Assembly: GCA_963724735.1 (NCBI GenBank)
Contig: CAVRVX010000027.1
Coordinates: 13,700-77,699, forward strand
Direction: 5' to 3'
Origin: Rhodoplanes sp963724735
Lineage (GTDB): Bacteria; Pseudomonadota; Alphaproteobacteria; Rhizobiales; Xanthobacteraceae
Length of the DNA stretch: 64,000 nucleotides
A model generated the notes under the pieces. It was not told the DNA's origin, searched no databases, and saw nothing but the letters and a program-made list of their open reading frames with translations. Each line of letters starts with the position of its first letter. Position 1 is the first letter of the stretch. Shown here piece by piece: positions 8,356 to 20,727 of the stretch. Position numbers and translations under genes: made by a program.

Positions 8356-8997
8356 ATGCGGCTTCTGGTCGGGCTCGGCAATCCGGGCCAGCGCTACGCC
8401 GGCAACCGGCACAATATCGGCTTCATGATGGCCGACGCGATCGCCCGCCGCCACGGCTTTGCGCCCTGGCGGCGGCGGTTTCACGGGCTTACGGCAGAAG
8501 GGCAGATTGCCGGCGAGCGTATCCTTCTGCTCAAGCCCGAAACCTACATGAACGACTCGGGCCGCGCGGTCGCCGAGGCAGCCCAGTTCTACAAGCTGGA
8601 GCCCGCCGATATCGTCGTCTTCCACGACGAGATCGACCTTCCGCCGGGCAAGGTCCGGGTCAAGGCCGGGGGCGGGACCGCCGGCCACAATGGCCTGCGA
8701 TCGGTCGCCGGCCATATCGGCGGCGATTTTCACCGCGTTCGGATCGGCGTCGGCCACCCGGGTATCCGTGAGCTGGTCGAGTATTACGTACTCCAGGATT
8801 TCGCCAAAGCCGACCGCGAATGGGTCGAGGCGCTGTGCGAAACCGTTGCGGAGAATGCCGCTCTCATCGCCAAGGGTCAGGATGCGAGCTTTCAAAACAA
8901 GGTGCACCTCGCGATGCAGGCGAAGGGTTTTCTTCGTGGTGACGGAGACTTGAAGGACGATCCGCAGGCGCCCTCGAAACCGTCGGACCGGGCATGA
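8356..8997 (+). CDS. pth: peptidyl-tRNA hydrolase
   Basis: Recycles tRNA by cutting the ester bond of peptidyl-tRNA that drops off ribosomes. The 213-residue protein opens with LVGLGNPGQRYAGNRHNIGF, where His19 is the catalytic base. LLKPETYMNDSG and FHDEIDLPPGKVRVKAGGG carry the substrate-binding Asn and the supporting Asp. GHNGLRS, which binds the acceptor end, is also present. The C-terminal 15 residues are a variable tail. It lies between rplY and ychF, as in most Rhizobiales. Confidence 0.97.
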   Translation: MRLLVGLGNPGQRYAGNRHNIGFMMADAIARRHGFAPWRRRFHGLTAEGQIAGERILLLKPETYMNDSGRAVAEAAQFYKLEPADIVVFHDEIDLPPGKVRVKAGGGTAGHNGLRSVAGHIGGDFHRVRIGVGHPGIRELVEYYVLQDFAKADREWVEALCETVAENAALIAKGQDASFQNKVHLAMQAKGFLRGDGDLKDDPQAPSKPSDRA

Positions 8998-9065
8998 TAA
9001 AGCGCACGAAAACGACGGGCTAACCGCTTTAAAAAACTAATTTTTTCATTCCTGATGAGACCACC

Positions 9066-10163
9066 ATGGGCTTCAAATGCGGTATTGTCGGCCTGCCCAA
9101 TGTCGGCAAGTCGACCCTGTTCAATGCGCTGACTGCGACGGCAGCGGCGCAGGCGGCGAATTATCCCTTCTGCACCATCGAACCGAATGTGGGCGAGGTG
9201 GCGGTGCCCGATGCGCGCCTCGACGTGATCGCCGGCCTCGCCAAGTCGGGCGCGATCGTGCCGACGCGGCTTGCCTTCGTGGACATCGCAGGCCTCGTGC
9301 GCGGCGCCTCCAAAGGGGAGGGGCTCGGCAACCAGTTCCTCGCCAATATTCGCGAGGCCGATGCGATCGTCCACGTTGTCCGCTGCTTCGACGATTCGGA
9401 CGTGACTCACGTCGAAGGGCGCATCGACCCGATCGCCGACATCGAGACGGTCGAGACCGAACTGATGCTGGCCGATCTCGAAAGCCTGGAGCGGCGGGTC
9501 GACCTCCTGGAAAAGAGGGCGAAAACAGGCGACCGGGAGGCGAAGGAGACGCTCTCGCTCGTCAATCGCGCGCTCGCCCTGCTGCGCGCCGGCAAGCCTG
9601 CGCGACTGGTCGAGCGCCGCCCCGAGGAGGAGAGGGTGTTCCGCCTGCTCGGTCTGCTGACGGCCAAGCCGGTGCTCTACGTGGCCAATGTCGACGAGGC
9701 CGCGGCGGCCACAGGCAACGCCTATTCGCGCGCGGTCGAAGCGCGCGCCGCCGAGGAGGGAGAGGGCGTGGTCGTCATCTCGGCCCAGATCGAGGCGGAG
9801 ATCGCCGTGCTTCCGCGCGAGGAACGGGCCGAATATCTCGCCGCGATCGGCCTGGCCGAGCCCGGTCTCGACCGCCTCATTCGGGCGGGCTACGCCCTGC
9901 TTGGCCTGGTCACATTCTTTACCGCCGGGCCCAAGGAATCACGGGCCTGGACGGTCACCCGCGGGACGAAGGCCCCGCAGGCGGCGGGAACGATCCATAC
10001 CGACTTCGAACGCGGCTTCATTCGCGCCGAGACCATCGCCTATGAGGACTATGTCGGCCTTGGCGGCGAGGCGGGGGCGCGCGAGGCCGGCAAGATGCGG
10101 CTCGAGGGCAAAGATTATGCGGTCGCCGACGGCGACGTGATGCATTTCCGGTTCGCCACCTGA
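9066..10163 (+). CDS. ychF: redox-regulated ATPase/GTPase YchF
   Basis: An Obg-family P-loop ATPase (OLA1 homologue) that binds ribosomes and affects oxidative stress responses. The 365-residue length is standard. The Walker A loop GLPNVGKST lies at residues 9-17, followed by FVDIAGLVRGASKGEGLGNQ with the G3 region, the family's NVDEA in place of the GTP-specific NKxD, and a C-terminal TGS domain (FFTAGPKESRAWT, then IHTDFERGFIRAE). The start is preceded by a short AT-rich leader. It is the last gene of the rplY-pth-ychF cluster. Confidence 0.95.
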   Translation: MGFKCGIVGLPNVGKSTLFNALTATAAAQAANYPFCTIEPNVGEVAVPDARLDVIAGLAKSGAIVPTRLAFVDIAGLVRGASKGEGLGNQFLANIREADAIVHVVRCFDDSDVTHVEGRIDPIADIETVETELMLADLESLERRVDLLEKRAKTGDREAKETLSLVNRALALLRAGKPARLVERRPEEERVFRLLGLLTAKPVLYVANVDEAAAATGNAYSRAVEARAAEEGEGVVVISAQIEAEIAVLPREERAEYLAAIGLAEPGLDRLIRAGYALLGLVTFFTAGPKESRAWTVTRGTKAPQAAGTIHTDFERGFIRAETIAYEDYVGLGGEAGAREAGKMRLEGKDYAVADGDVMHFRFAT

Positions 10164-10263
10164 TCACGCAAGAAAACTGCGATTGATCGCGGTTTGGAGG
10201 GCACAATCGAGCCTTGTACAGCGCCCGCCTGCTCCCTAACTACCTCCAAGCAGGAGGGCTGCC

Positions 10264-10710
10264 ATGGATCCGCTCAAACTCATTGCAATCGACCACGAGG
10301 ACCTCGACGTGGTCGCGACCCATCTTCAGGATGCGGTGGTCAGGATTGGCGACATTCACTGGCGGCCACGGGAAAAGCGGCTGGTTTTGGGCCTTAACCG
10401 CTTTGACTGGGAATGCGCTCTCTGCGGTCAACCCCATTTCCAACGCCGCCGCACCGCCTTGCGGTTCGAGCGGGTGACCGCCTGCAAGTGCCGGAACATG
10501 CGGGCGCAGGACAAGGAGATGGTGCTGAACCTGCTGACGATCGAATTTGAGGAGAGCGACCCGCCCGGCGGCAGCATCATCTTCGTTTTCTCGGGCGGAG
10601 CCGAGCTGCGGGTCGATGTCGAGTGCCTGGAGGCGGAGCTTGCCGACCTCGGCCCGGTGTGGGATACGACCTGCTGTCCGGCGCACGGGGACGATCTGAC
10701 GATCGCTTAG
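10264..10710 (+). CDS. DUF2948 family protein
   Basis: A 148-residue soluble protein that starts MDPLKLIAIDHEDLDVVATH and contains KRLVLGLNRFDWE, a Cys pair (CALC), and a late FSGGAELRVDVECLEAEL. It matches the DUF2948 family, which has no known biochemistry and usually sits directly upstream of hisD in Rhizobiales, as it does here. The ATG has a good AGGAGGG site. The TTACCTCGG-rich gap to hisD is 132 bp, so the genes may be cotranscribed. Confidence 0.83.
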   Translation: MDPLKLIAIDHEDLDVVATHLQDAVVRIGDIHWRPREKRLVLGLNRFDWECALCGQPHFQRRRTALRFERVTACKCRNMRAQDKEMVLNLLTIEFEESDPPGGSIIFVFSGGAELRVDVECLEAELADLGPVWDTTCCPAHGDDLTIA

Positions 10711-10842
10711 CCGCGATCCATCGCCCGCGGCGCGTCTTGACCGGTCTGACGACGGGCCGAAAGTTAACCACCGTTATTGTCCTAAAGCCCCGCTGCGGTG
10801 ACGGGGTTTCCCGGCTTGCGGGAGCGTCGTGCCGACTGGGCC

Positions 10843-12138
10843 ATGCCGATCCGTCTCAATACGCGCGAGCCCGATTTTCAACAGCGCTTCCGTGCGTTCC
10901 TCGCGACCAAGCGCGAGACCGCGCCGGATATCGAGGCGGATGTGCGCGCGATCATCGCCGATGTGGTCGCCCGCGGCGACCGGGCGCTGATCGACCTCAC
11001 CCGCAAATTCGACCGCGTAGACTTGTCCGAGAGCGGGCTGCGGGTTGCGCCGTCGGAGATCGAGGCTGCGGTCTGGGCTTGCGACCCCACGCAGCTTTCG
11101 GCGCTCCGGCTCGCGCGCGAGCGGATCGAGGCGTACCATCGGCGGCAACTCCCCGACGACGAGCGGTTCACGGACGCGCTCGGGGTCGAGCTGGGTTATC
11201 GCTGGCGTCCGGTCGCCGCGGTCGGCCTCTATGTGCCGGGCGGGACCGCGGCCTATCCTTCGTCCGTGCTGATGAATGCGGTCCCGGCAAAGGTCGCGGG
11301 CGTGCCGCGTCTCGTCATGGTCGTGCCGACCCCCGATGGCGCGCTGAATCCGCTCGTGCTCGCCGCAGCGGACCTCGCCGGCGTCGATGAAATCTACCGC
11401 ATCGGCGGCGCCCAGGCCGTGGCGGCGCTCGCCTATGGCACCGCGACCATCGCGCCGGTCGACAAGATCGTCGGGCCCGGCAACGTCTATGTGGCGGCAG
11501 CGAAGCGCCTTGTCTTCGGCAAGGTCGGAATCGACATGATCGCCGGGCCGTCGGAGGTGTTGATCATAGCTGACCGTGAGGCCAATCCCGATTGGATCGC
11601 GGCCGATCTCCTCGCCCAGGCGGAGCACGACGCCGCCGCGCAGGCCATTCTCGTCACCGACGACGACGATCTTGCCGGCTCCGTGGATCGCTCGATCGCC
11701 GCGCAGCTTGCGACCCTGCCACGCAGGGAGATCGCCGCCGCCTCCTGGCGTGACTTCGGAGCGATCATCCGCGTGCGTACGCTCGACGAAGCGCCGGCGC
11801 TGGTCGATGCGCTTGCGCCGGAGCATCTCGAAATCGCCGCGCGCGGAGGCGAGCAACTCGCCGAGGCGGTGAACCACGCGGGCGCTATTTTCATCGGCCA
11901 GCACACGCCGGAAGCGATCGGCGACTACGTCGCGGGGTCGAACCACGTGCTGCCGACCGCGCGGTCGGCGCGCTTCTCCTCGGGGCTGGGCGCGCTCGAT
12001 TTCATGAAGCGCACATCGATCCTCAGATGCGGGCCCGATCAGCTTGCTGCGCTCGGTCCCGCCGCGGTAGCGCTTGCCGAGGCTGAGGGACTTGCCGCGC
12101 ATGCGCGCTCGATCGCCATTCGGTTGAACTCACGATGA
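10843..12138 (+). CDS. hisD: histidinol dehydrogenase
   Basis: Catalyses the last two steps of histidine synthesis, oxidising histidinol to histidine with NAD and zinc. At 431 residues it has the usual length. Motifs include PVAAVGLYVPGGTAAYPSS, KIVGPGNVYVAAAKRLVFG, MIAGPSEVLIIAD, and the zinc-site region DLLAQAEHDAAAQAIL with the late EHLEI and GPNHVLPT-like SNHVLPTARSARFSSGL. The ATG at 10843 (MPIRLNT) fits family starts better than an upstream GTG at 10798. Its stop overlaps the start of the UPF0262 gene (ATGA). Confidence 0.95.
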   Translation: MPIRLNTREPDFQQRFRAFLATKRETAPDIEADVRAIIADVVARGDRALIDLTRKFDRVDLSESGLRVAPSEIEAAVWACDPTQLSALRLARERIEAYHRRQLPDDERFTDALGVELGYRWRPVAAVGLYVPGGTAAYPSSVLMNAVPAKVAGVPRLVMVVPTPDGALNPLVLAAADLAGVDEIYRIGGAQAVAALAYGTATIAPVDKIVGPGNVYVAAAKRLVFGKVGIDMIAGPSEVLIIADREANPDWIAADLLAQAEHDAAAQAILVTDDDDLAGSVDRSIAAQLATLPRREIAAASWRDFGAIIRVRTLDEAPALVDALAPEHLEIAARGGEQLAEAVNHAGAIFIGQHTPEAIGDYVAGSNHVLPTARSARFSSGLGALDFMKRTSILRCGPDQLAALGPAAVALAEAEGLAAHARSIAIRLNSR

Positions 12139-12629
12139 TCGCCGCCGACCAGAATACGGAATCGACGAAGCGCCTCGTTGGGGTCACGCTTGATGAGGAG
12201 TCGCTCGATCCCGGCTCTCGTGACGTCGAACATGAACGCGAGGTGGCGATCTACGATCTGGTCGAGGAGAGCGTCTTCGCGCCGGCCGGACACGACGGCG
12301 GGCCGTATCGCCTGCATCTCCTGCACGCCGCCAACCGGCTCGTGTTCGACGTGCGACTGGAGGACGACACGCCGCTCGTCGCCCACTACCTCTCCCTCAC
12401 TCCGTTCCGAAGGCTCGTCAAGGACTACCTCATGATGTGCGATAGCTATTACCAGGCGATTCGCACGTCGACGCCCAGTCAGATCGAGGCGATCGACATG
12501 GGCCGGCGCGGCCTGCATAACGAAGGCTCCGAGCTTCTCAAGGAGCGTCTCAAAGACAAGATCGAGATGGATTTCGACACGGCGCGCCGGCTATTCACCT
12601 TGGTCACCGTGCTGCACTGGAAGGGCTGA
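12135..12629 (+). CDS. UPF0262 family protein
   Basis: A 164-residue soluble protein of unknown function, conserved in Alphaproteobacteria and typically coupled to hisD. Characteristic stretches are the acidic HEREVAIYDLVEESVF near residue 36, LHLLHAANRLVFDVRLED, SLTPFRRLVKDYLMMCDSY and GLHNEGSELLKERL before the C-terminal helix LFTLVTVLHW. It starts inside the hisD stop codon. The low-molecular-weight phosphatase gene follows after 5 bp, so these genes form one transcription unit. Confidence 0.88.
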   Translation: MIAADQNTESTKRLVGVTLDEESLDPGSRDVEHEREVAIYDLVEESVFAPAGHDGGPYRLHLLHAANRLVFDVRLEDDTPLVAHYLSLTPFRRLVKDYLMMCDSYYQAIRTSTPSQIEAIDMGRRGLHNEGSELLKERLKDKIEMDFDTARRLFTLVTVLHWKG

Positions 12630-12634
12630 TCGAG

Positions 12635-13102
12635 ATGGACGCGCCGACCCGCGCTGGGCTTCCCCACGCGGTTCTGTTCGCTTGCGCCCAGAACTCGGTG
12701 CGCTCGCCGATGGCGGCGGCCATGTTTCGGCGGCTGTTCGGCCAGGCAAGCTACGCCCGCTCGGCCGGCGCGCGCAAAGGTGAGGCGGACCCGTTCGCCG
12801 TCGCCGTCATGGACGAGATCGGCGTCGATCTCACCAAGCACCGGCCGCGCACATTCGAGGAATTGGAGGATCTCGACGGCTTGAACTTCGACCTCATCGT
12901 CACGCTGTCGCCGGAGGCGCATCACCGCGCGCTCGAACTCACCCGCACGCTCGCGGTCGACGTCGAGTATTGGCCGACCGCGGATCCGACCACGCTCGAA
13001 GGCAGCCGCGAACAGCGGCTCGAGAGCTACCGCCAGCTGCGCGATCAGCTGCTGGCGCGAATCAAGCAACGATTCGGCTGGCGTCCTAGCGTCAATGAGT
13101 GA
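12635..13102 (+). CDS. low-molecular-weight phosphatase family protein
   Basis: A 155-residue protein of the arsenate reductase / low-molecular-weight protein phosphatase fold. The P-loop reads FACAQNSVRSPMAAAM at about residues 14-29. Here the usual CX5R is CAQNSVR, with nucleophile Cys and a closing Arg-Ser. HRPRTFEELEDLD and an acidic loop VEYWPTADPTT with the general-acid Asp follow. It belongs to the hisD-UPF0262-infA cluster of Rhizobiales. The substrate is not known, and an arsenate role is not supported by context. Confidence 0.84.
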   Translation: MDAPTRAGLPHAVLFACAQNSVRSPMAAAMFRRLFGQASYARSAGARKGEADPFAVAVMDEIGVDLTKHRPRTFEELEDLDGLNFDLIVTLSPEAHHRALELTRTLAVDVEYWPTADPTTLEGSREQRLESYRQLRDQLLARIKQRFGWRPSVNE

Positions 13103-13310
13103 CGTCCCGCGCCGTCATGGTCGCGATCTTGCACGGCCATCGTGCCGCGCGCGGCCTCAGGAACGCCGGCCAATGAACGCGGGACGGGCGGATCGGCCGT
13201 TGTCGCGGCGCGTTGTTTCCGGTAGGGTCCGCGCCCAACCTTCCGGGGGGCTCCGCGATGGAAACATCGGCCGCGGCCACTCCGAGTCCGGCTCGATCGA
13301 TGGACAGCGT

Positions 13311-13529
13311 ATGGCGAAAGAAGAATTGTTGGAGTTCCCAGGCGTCGTGACGGAATTGCTTCCCAACGCCACTTTCCGAGTAAAGCTCGAGAACGGCCAC
13401 GAAATCATCGCCCACACCGCAGGACGCATGCGCAAGAACCGCATTCGCGTGCTCGCCGGCGACAAGGTGCTCGTTGAAATGACTCCCTACGACCTCACCA
13501 AGGGCCGCATCACCTATCGCTTCAAGTGA
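13311..13529 (+). CDS. infA: translation initiation factor IF-1
   Basis: The 72-residue S1-fold protein that occupies the ribosomal A site during initiation. The sequence MAKEELLEFPGVVTELLPNA followed by FRVKLENGHEIIAHTAGRMR and ending in TKGRITYRFK is near invariant across bacteria. The ATG at 13311 is certain from the length. A 208-bp gap with GC-rich inverted sequences precedes it and probably carries its own promoter. maf and yacG follow, as in related genomes. Confidence 0.97.
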   Translation: MAKEELLEFPGVVTELLPNATFRVKLENGHEIIAHTAGRMRKNRIRVLAGDKVLVEMTPYDLTKGRITYRFK

Positions 13530-13684
13530 TCGCCACAGACGATCGCAATGACGGAAATCCTGTTCGATGACCTACGACAGATCGGATCAGCGCTCGCGCT
13601 CAGCCGCGCGCCAGCGGCCGGCTCGGAGCGTGTGCGCCGACAGCGATCCGACCCCGAACCTTCATCGCGCTTGAGTTCCACGCC

Positions 13685-14308
13685 ATGATCGGCCGGCCAA
13701 AATTCGTGCTCGCCTCGGGTTCGCCCCGCCGCCTCACGCTCATCAACCAGGCCGGCATCGAGCCTGATGCCTTGCGCCCGGCCGATATCGACGAGGTTCC
13801 GAAGCGCGGCGAGCTGCCGCGCGCCTGCGCCAACCGGCTCGCCCGCGCGAAGGCCGAAGTCGCGCTCGCCGCCCTACGCGAAGACCCCGATCTGCAGGGA
13901 GCGTATATTCTCGCCGCCGATACGGTGGTCGCGGTCGGTCGGCGCATTCTGCCCAAGGCCGAATTGCTCGACGAGGCAGCCCAGTGCCTGCGCCTGCTCT
14001 CCGGGCGCAACCATCGAGTCTACACCGCGATCTGCCTGGTGACGCCGAAGGAGGGCTTCCGCCAGCGCCTGGTCGAGACGCGGGTGCGGTTCAAGCGGCT
14101 GTCGCCTGAGGATATCGAGGCCTATCTGGCGTCAGGCGAATGGCGCGGCAAGGCGGGCGGCTACGCTGCGCAAGGTCTTGCCGGCACGTTCATCGTCAAG
14201 GTCGTCGGATCGTATTCGAGCGTCGTCGGCCTGCCGCTCTACGAGACCATGACGATGCTGGCCGGCGAGGGCTATCCGGTGCATTTCGGCTGGCTCAATC
14301 CGGCCTGA
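13685..14308 (+). CDS. maf: Maf-family nucleoside triphosphate pyrophosphatase
   Basis: Hydrolyses non-canonical or pyrimidine nucleoside triphosphates to monophosphates, and has been linked to septum control. The 207-residue protein opens with KFVLASGSPRRLTLINQAGI, the Maf signature SxSPRR. It also has the catalytic AADTVVAVG near residue 78, then LSGRNHRVYTAI, and KAGGYAAQGLAGTFI with the conserved Gly-Gly-Tyr. Substrate class (dTTP/UTP versus m7GTP) cannot be fixed by eye. It lies between infA and yacG, a conserved position. Confidence 0.93.
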   Translation: MIGRPKFVLASGSPRRLTLINQAGIEPDALRPADIDEVPKRGELPRACANRLARAKAEVALAALREDPDLQGAYILAADTVVAVGRRILPKAELLDEAAQCLRLLSGRNHRVYTAICLVTPKEGFRQRLVETRVRFKRLSPEDIEAYLASGEWRGKAGGYAAQGLAGTFIVKVVGSYSSVVGLPLYETMTMLAGEGYPVHFGWLNPA

Positions 14309-14418
14309 GGCAATCGCCCATTGTGAAGGCCTGTGATGCCGGGGCCGCGAGCCACGCGTCGCCTTCTTGCAAGACGGAGCCCGTTTCAATTCCGACCCAT
14401 CGCTCCCACATCCTGTCC

Positions 14419-14637
14419 ATGTCCACGGACGCGCAACCACGGACGCCGAAACAAAGGGCCTGCGCGATTTGCGCCAAGCCGGTCGTCGAGCGGTTCCGGC
14501 CGTTCTGCTCCAGGCGCTGCGCCGACATCGATCTCCATCGCTGGCTGTCCGGCGCCTATGCGGTGCCCGCTGTCGAGGCGGAGGACGATTCCGACAGCGA
14601 AGCGGCCGGAAGCGAGCCCCCGCACGGGGGTGGGTGA
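14419..14637 (+). CDS. yacG: DNA gyrase inhibitor YacG
   Basis: A 72-residue zinc protein that binds GyrB and blocks DNA binding by gyrase. The zinc site is CAICAKPVVERFRPFCSRRC, two CxxC-like pairs, followed by the typical DIDLHRWLSGAYAVP. The C-terminal part is acidic and disordered. The ATG at 14419 gives the family's normal length. It follows maf by 110 bp. Confidence 0.92.
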   Translation: MSTDAQPRTPKQRACAICAKPVVERFRPFCSRRCADIDLHRWLSGAYAVPAVEAEDDSDSEAAGSEPPHGGG

Positions 14638-14893
14638 TTGGACCCGATTTCGAAACGCTTGTGGGAAGGCAGCGACCGGGTTGCGGCGCCGAAAGCGGCA
14701 GTCTTCTCTATGATACGAATGGGGAAGGGCTTGGCGCTACGCCTCTGTTATACCTGCCATGGCCCGGTCGGGCTTCCCTCGCCGGCCGTTCTGGGCTAAG
14801 CATCGCGCGCCGCGCCGGCTCAGGGCGCGCGCAGGCAGGTCGGCAGGCGGCGCGTAAACGACGCCTTTTTTTGTGCCCGATTTCGGGAATGGA

Positions 14894-18337
<3,444 letters not shown>

Positions 18338-18441
18338 CAGAAGCGCGGCCGGGTAGGAAGTTACGGACGACATCGACTGTAGCGGTTGCGCGCCGAGCAT
18401 CCGCCGGCTCGCGATCGGGAGTTTTTCGGCCGGAGGATTTA

Positions 18442-18915
18442 ATGGACAAGATACCAATGACGGCCGCCGGCTACGCCGCCCTCGAGCAGGAGCTGAAACA
18501 CTGCCAGCAGGTCGAACGGCCGCGCATCATCCAGCAGATTACCGAGGCGCGCTCGCACGGCGATCTCTCGGAGAACGCCGAATATCATGCCGCCAAGGAA
18601 GTCCAGTCGATCAATGAGGGACGCATCGCGGAACTCGAGGACAAGCTCGCGCGCGCGGAGATTATCGATGTCTCTAAGCTGTCCGGCGAGACCATCAAGT
18701 TCGGCGCGACCGTGACGCTGATCGACGAAGACACGGAAAAGAAGACAGTCTGGCAGCTGGTCGGCGAGCCGGAAGCGGACGCAAAGGCGGGGAAGATCTC
18801 GATCACCTCACCGCTCGCGCGCGCTCTTGTCGGTAAAAAGAAAGGCGCCCAGGTCGAGGTCGTCACGCCCAGCGGCGCCAAGGCCTATGAGGTCCTTAAG
18901 GTCGAGTGGCGTTAG
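18442..18915 (+). CDS. greA: transcription elongation factor GreA
   Basis: Rescues backtracked RNA polymerase by stimulating cleavage of the transcript. The 157-residue protein has the N-terminal coiled coil with the tip motif ARSHGDLSENAEYHAAKE, where the Asp and Glu positions activate the catalytic Mg. The C-terminal FKBP-like domain includes ISITSPLARALVGKKKG. A GGAGG precedes the ATG. It follows carB by 104 bp, a conserved pairing, and ends 1 bp from the oppositely oriented Lrp gene. Confidence 0.97.
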   Translation: MDKIPMTAAGYAALEQELKHCQQVERPRIIQQITEARSHGDLSENAEYHAAKEVQSINEGRIAELEDKLARAEIIDVSKLSGETIKFGATVTLIDEDTEKKTVWQLVGEPEADAKAGKISITSPLARALVGKKKGAQVEVVTPSGAKAYEVLKVEWR

Positions 18916-18916
18916 C

Positions 18917-19393
18917 TCAAGGCGAACGCCTATCAAGCGGAACGGTCGGCGCGTTCTTAGCGTTGCGCAGCGTCAGCGAAGTCTTCACGTTGCGCACATG
19001 GGGCGCCGCCGTCAGGTCTGCCACCAGCGACTGGAAGGCGGCGAGATTGGGCGTCACGCATTTCAGCAGGAAATCGATCTCGCCTGAAAGCATCCAGCAT
19101 TCCCGCACATAGGGCTGATCCCGCACATAGGCTTCAAAGGCGGCGAGATCGGCTTCCGCTTGGCTTGCAAGATGGACCATGGCAAACGCGATGACCTCGA
19201 AGCCCAGCGCCTTGGCGTCGAGCAAGGCCCGGTACCCGGTGATAAAGCCTGACTCTTCCAGCGCGCGGACGCGCCGAAGACAGGGCGGCGGAGACATCCC
19301 GACGCGACGCGCAAGCTCGACATTCGACATGCGGCCGTCGTTCTGGAGCTCCATAAGGATCTGCAGGTCGATGGGGTCGGGACGCACGGCCAC
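18917..19393 (-). CDS. Lrp/AsnC family transcriptional regulator
   Basis: A 158-residue regulator. An N-terminal helix-turn-helix (LDLQ-like IDLQILMELQNDGRMSNVE, then LARRVGMSPPPCLRRVRALE) is followed by a RAM ligand domain (VIAFAMVHLASQ, then VRECWMLSGEIDFLLKCV). Start codon choice: GTG at 19393 gives the standard family length and has GGAGA 7 bases upstream, while longer ATG starts add 87 residues with no similarity. It is divergent from trxB across a 190-bp region. The ligand, probably an amino acid, is unknown. Confidence 0.88.
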   Translation of the reverse strand: MAVRPDPIDLQILMELQNDGRMSNVELARRVGMSPPPCLRRVRALEESGFITGYRALLDAKALGFEVIAFAMVHLASQAEADLAAFEAYVRDQPYVRECWMLSGEIDFLLKCVTPNLAAFQSLVADLTAAPHVRNVKTSLTLRNAKNAPTVPLDRRSP

Positions 19394-19583
19394 AAAGCAT
19401 CTCCGCGGGACTCGGTCGGCGCCAAGCTTTACACGACAACGCGCGTGGCGGAAATATTGTTGCGCGATCGGAGTGACTTGCGCTTGATTCGGGGAAAAAA
19501 GGTGACCGAGGGGCGGCGCGGCTTGCATAGCTTTTCTCGCATTCGATAAATAGCGTCGCCGCGCTCGCGCATGGGATGCGGGC

Positions 19584-20588
19584 ATGGCCTCGGCAATCGG
19601 CGGTTCGGACGGAATGAACATGGCAAAGCCTATTCGCGCCAAGATCGTGATCATCGGCTCTGGGCCCGCCGGCTACACCGCCGCCATCTATGCGGCGCGC
19701 GCCATGCTGGAGCCGATCCTGATCCAGGGCATTCAGCCGGGCGGCCAACTCACCATCACGACCGATGTGGAAAACTATCCGGGCTTCGCCGAGGTGATCC
19801 AGGGCCCATGGCTGATGGAAGAGATGCGGAAGCAGGCGACCCAGGTCGGCGCCCGCCTGGTCAGCGATCATGTGACCCGCGTGGAACTCGGGCGTCGTCC
19901 GTTCCGCGTGACCTGCGATTCAGGCGAAGTCTATTTGGCCGAAACGCTGATCCTCGCCACCGGCGCGCAGGCGCGGTGGCTTGGGCTTCCTTCCGAGCAG
20001 GCTTTCAAAGGGTTCGGCGTGTCCGCCTGCGCCACCTGCGACGGCTTTTTTTACCGCAACAAGGCGGTCGTGGTGGTGGGCGGCGGCAACACGGCGATCG
20101 AGGAAGCGGTGTTTCTCACCAATTTCGCCGCGAAGGTGACGGTTGTGCATCGACGCAATACGTTTCGCGCCGAGCGCATTCTGCAAGACAGGTTGTTCAA
20201 GAACCCGAAGATCTCCATCGTGTGGGACAGCGTCGTCGAGGAAATCACCGGCACGGACAATCCGCGCAAGGTGGCCGGCGTCACGCTCAGAAATGTCAGG
20301 ACCGGCTCGCGTTCCGAGCTTGCCTGCGACGGCGTTTTCATCGCCATCGGCCACGTGCCGGCGACGGAGCTCGTAGTTGGCCAACTCGACATGAAACCGT
20401 CCGGCTATGTTAAGGTGGCGCCGTTCTCGACCGCCACCTCGGCGCCGGGCGTCTTTGCCGCCGGCGATGTCGCCGACGAGGTCTACCGCCAAGCAGTGAC
20501 CGCAGCCGGCATGGGTTGCATGGCGGCGCTCGAGGCGGAGCGTTTCCTCGCCGCGCAATCGGAAGCCGGCTCAGTAGCGGCGGAATAG
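19584..20588 (+). CDS. trxB: thioredoxin reductase
   Basis: FAD enzyme that reduces thioredoxin with NADPH. Counting from the ATG at 19584, the FAD-binding IVIIGSGPAGYTAAIYAARA is at residues 21-40. The redox pair is CATC at residues 149-152, the NADPH-binding VVVVGGGNTAIEEAVFLT follows, and GVFAAGDV closes the FAD site. The true start could be the ATG at 19614 or 19620, which are closer to family length. Reduced thioredoxin would also regenerate NrdJ and the peroxiredoxin in this window. A LysR gene follows, a common neighbour in Rhizobiales. Confidence 0.95.
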   Translation: MASAIGGSDGMNMAKPIRAKIVIIGSGPAGYTAAIYAARAMLEPILIQGIQPGGQLTITTDVENYPGFAEVIQGPWLMEEMRKQATQVGARLVSDHVTRVELGRRPFRVTCDSGEVYLAETLILATGAQARWLGLPSEQAFKGFGVSACATCDGFFYRNKAVVVVGGGNTAIEEAVFLTNFAAKVTVVHRRNTFRAERILQDRLFKNPKISIVWDSVVEEITGTDNPRKVAGVTLRNVRTGSRSELACDGVFIAIGHVPATELVVGQLDMKPSGYVKVAPFSTATSAPGVFAAGDVADEVYRQAVTAAGMGCMAALEAERFLAAQSEAGSVAAE

Positions 20589-20727
20589 TTTGGCGGGAGC
20601 GTGTCGCGGGGCGGCATGCTTCCGAGCTTGACCCGGAGTCGGCAGACGAGGCGTCCGGCGCTTGATCGCGGTCGTCTTTTGCGGCGCCGGTGCGGATGGG
20701 CAGCGTGATAGGTTTTGAGCAGACGAG

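Noticed and set aside
12635..13102. Arsenate reductase
   Set aside because: The fold fits, but the gene sits in a conserved housekeeping cluster with no ars genes, so an arsenic role is not supported.
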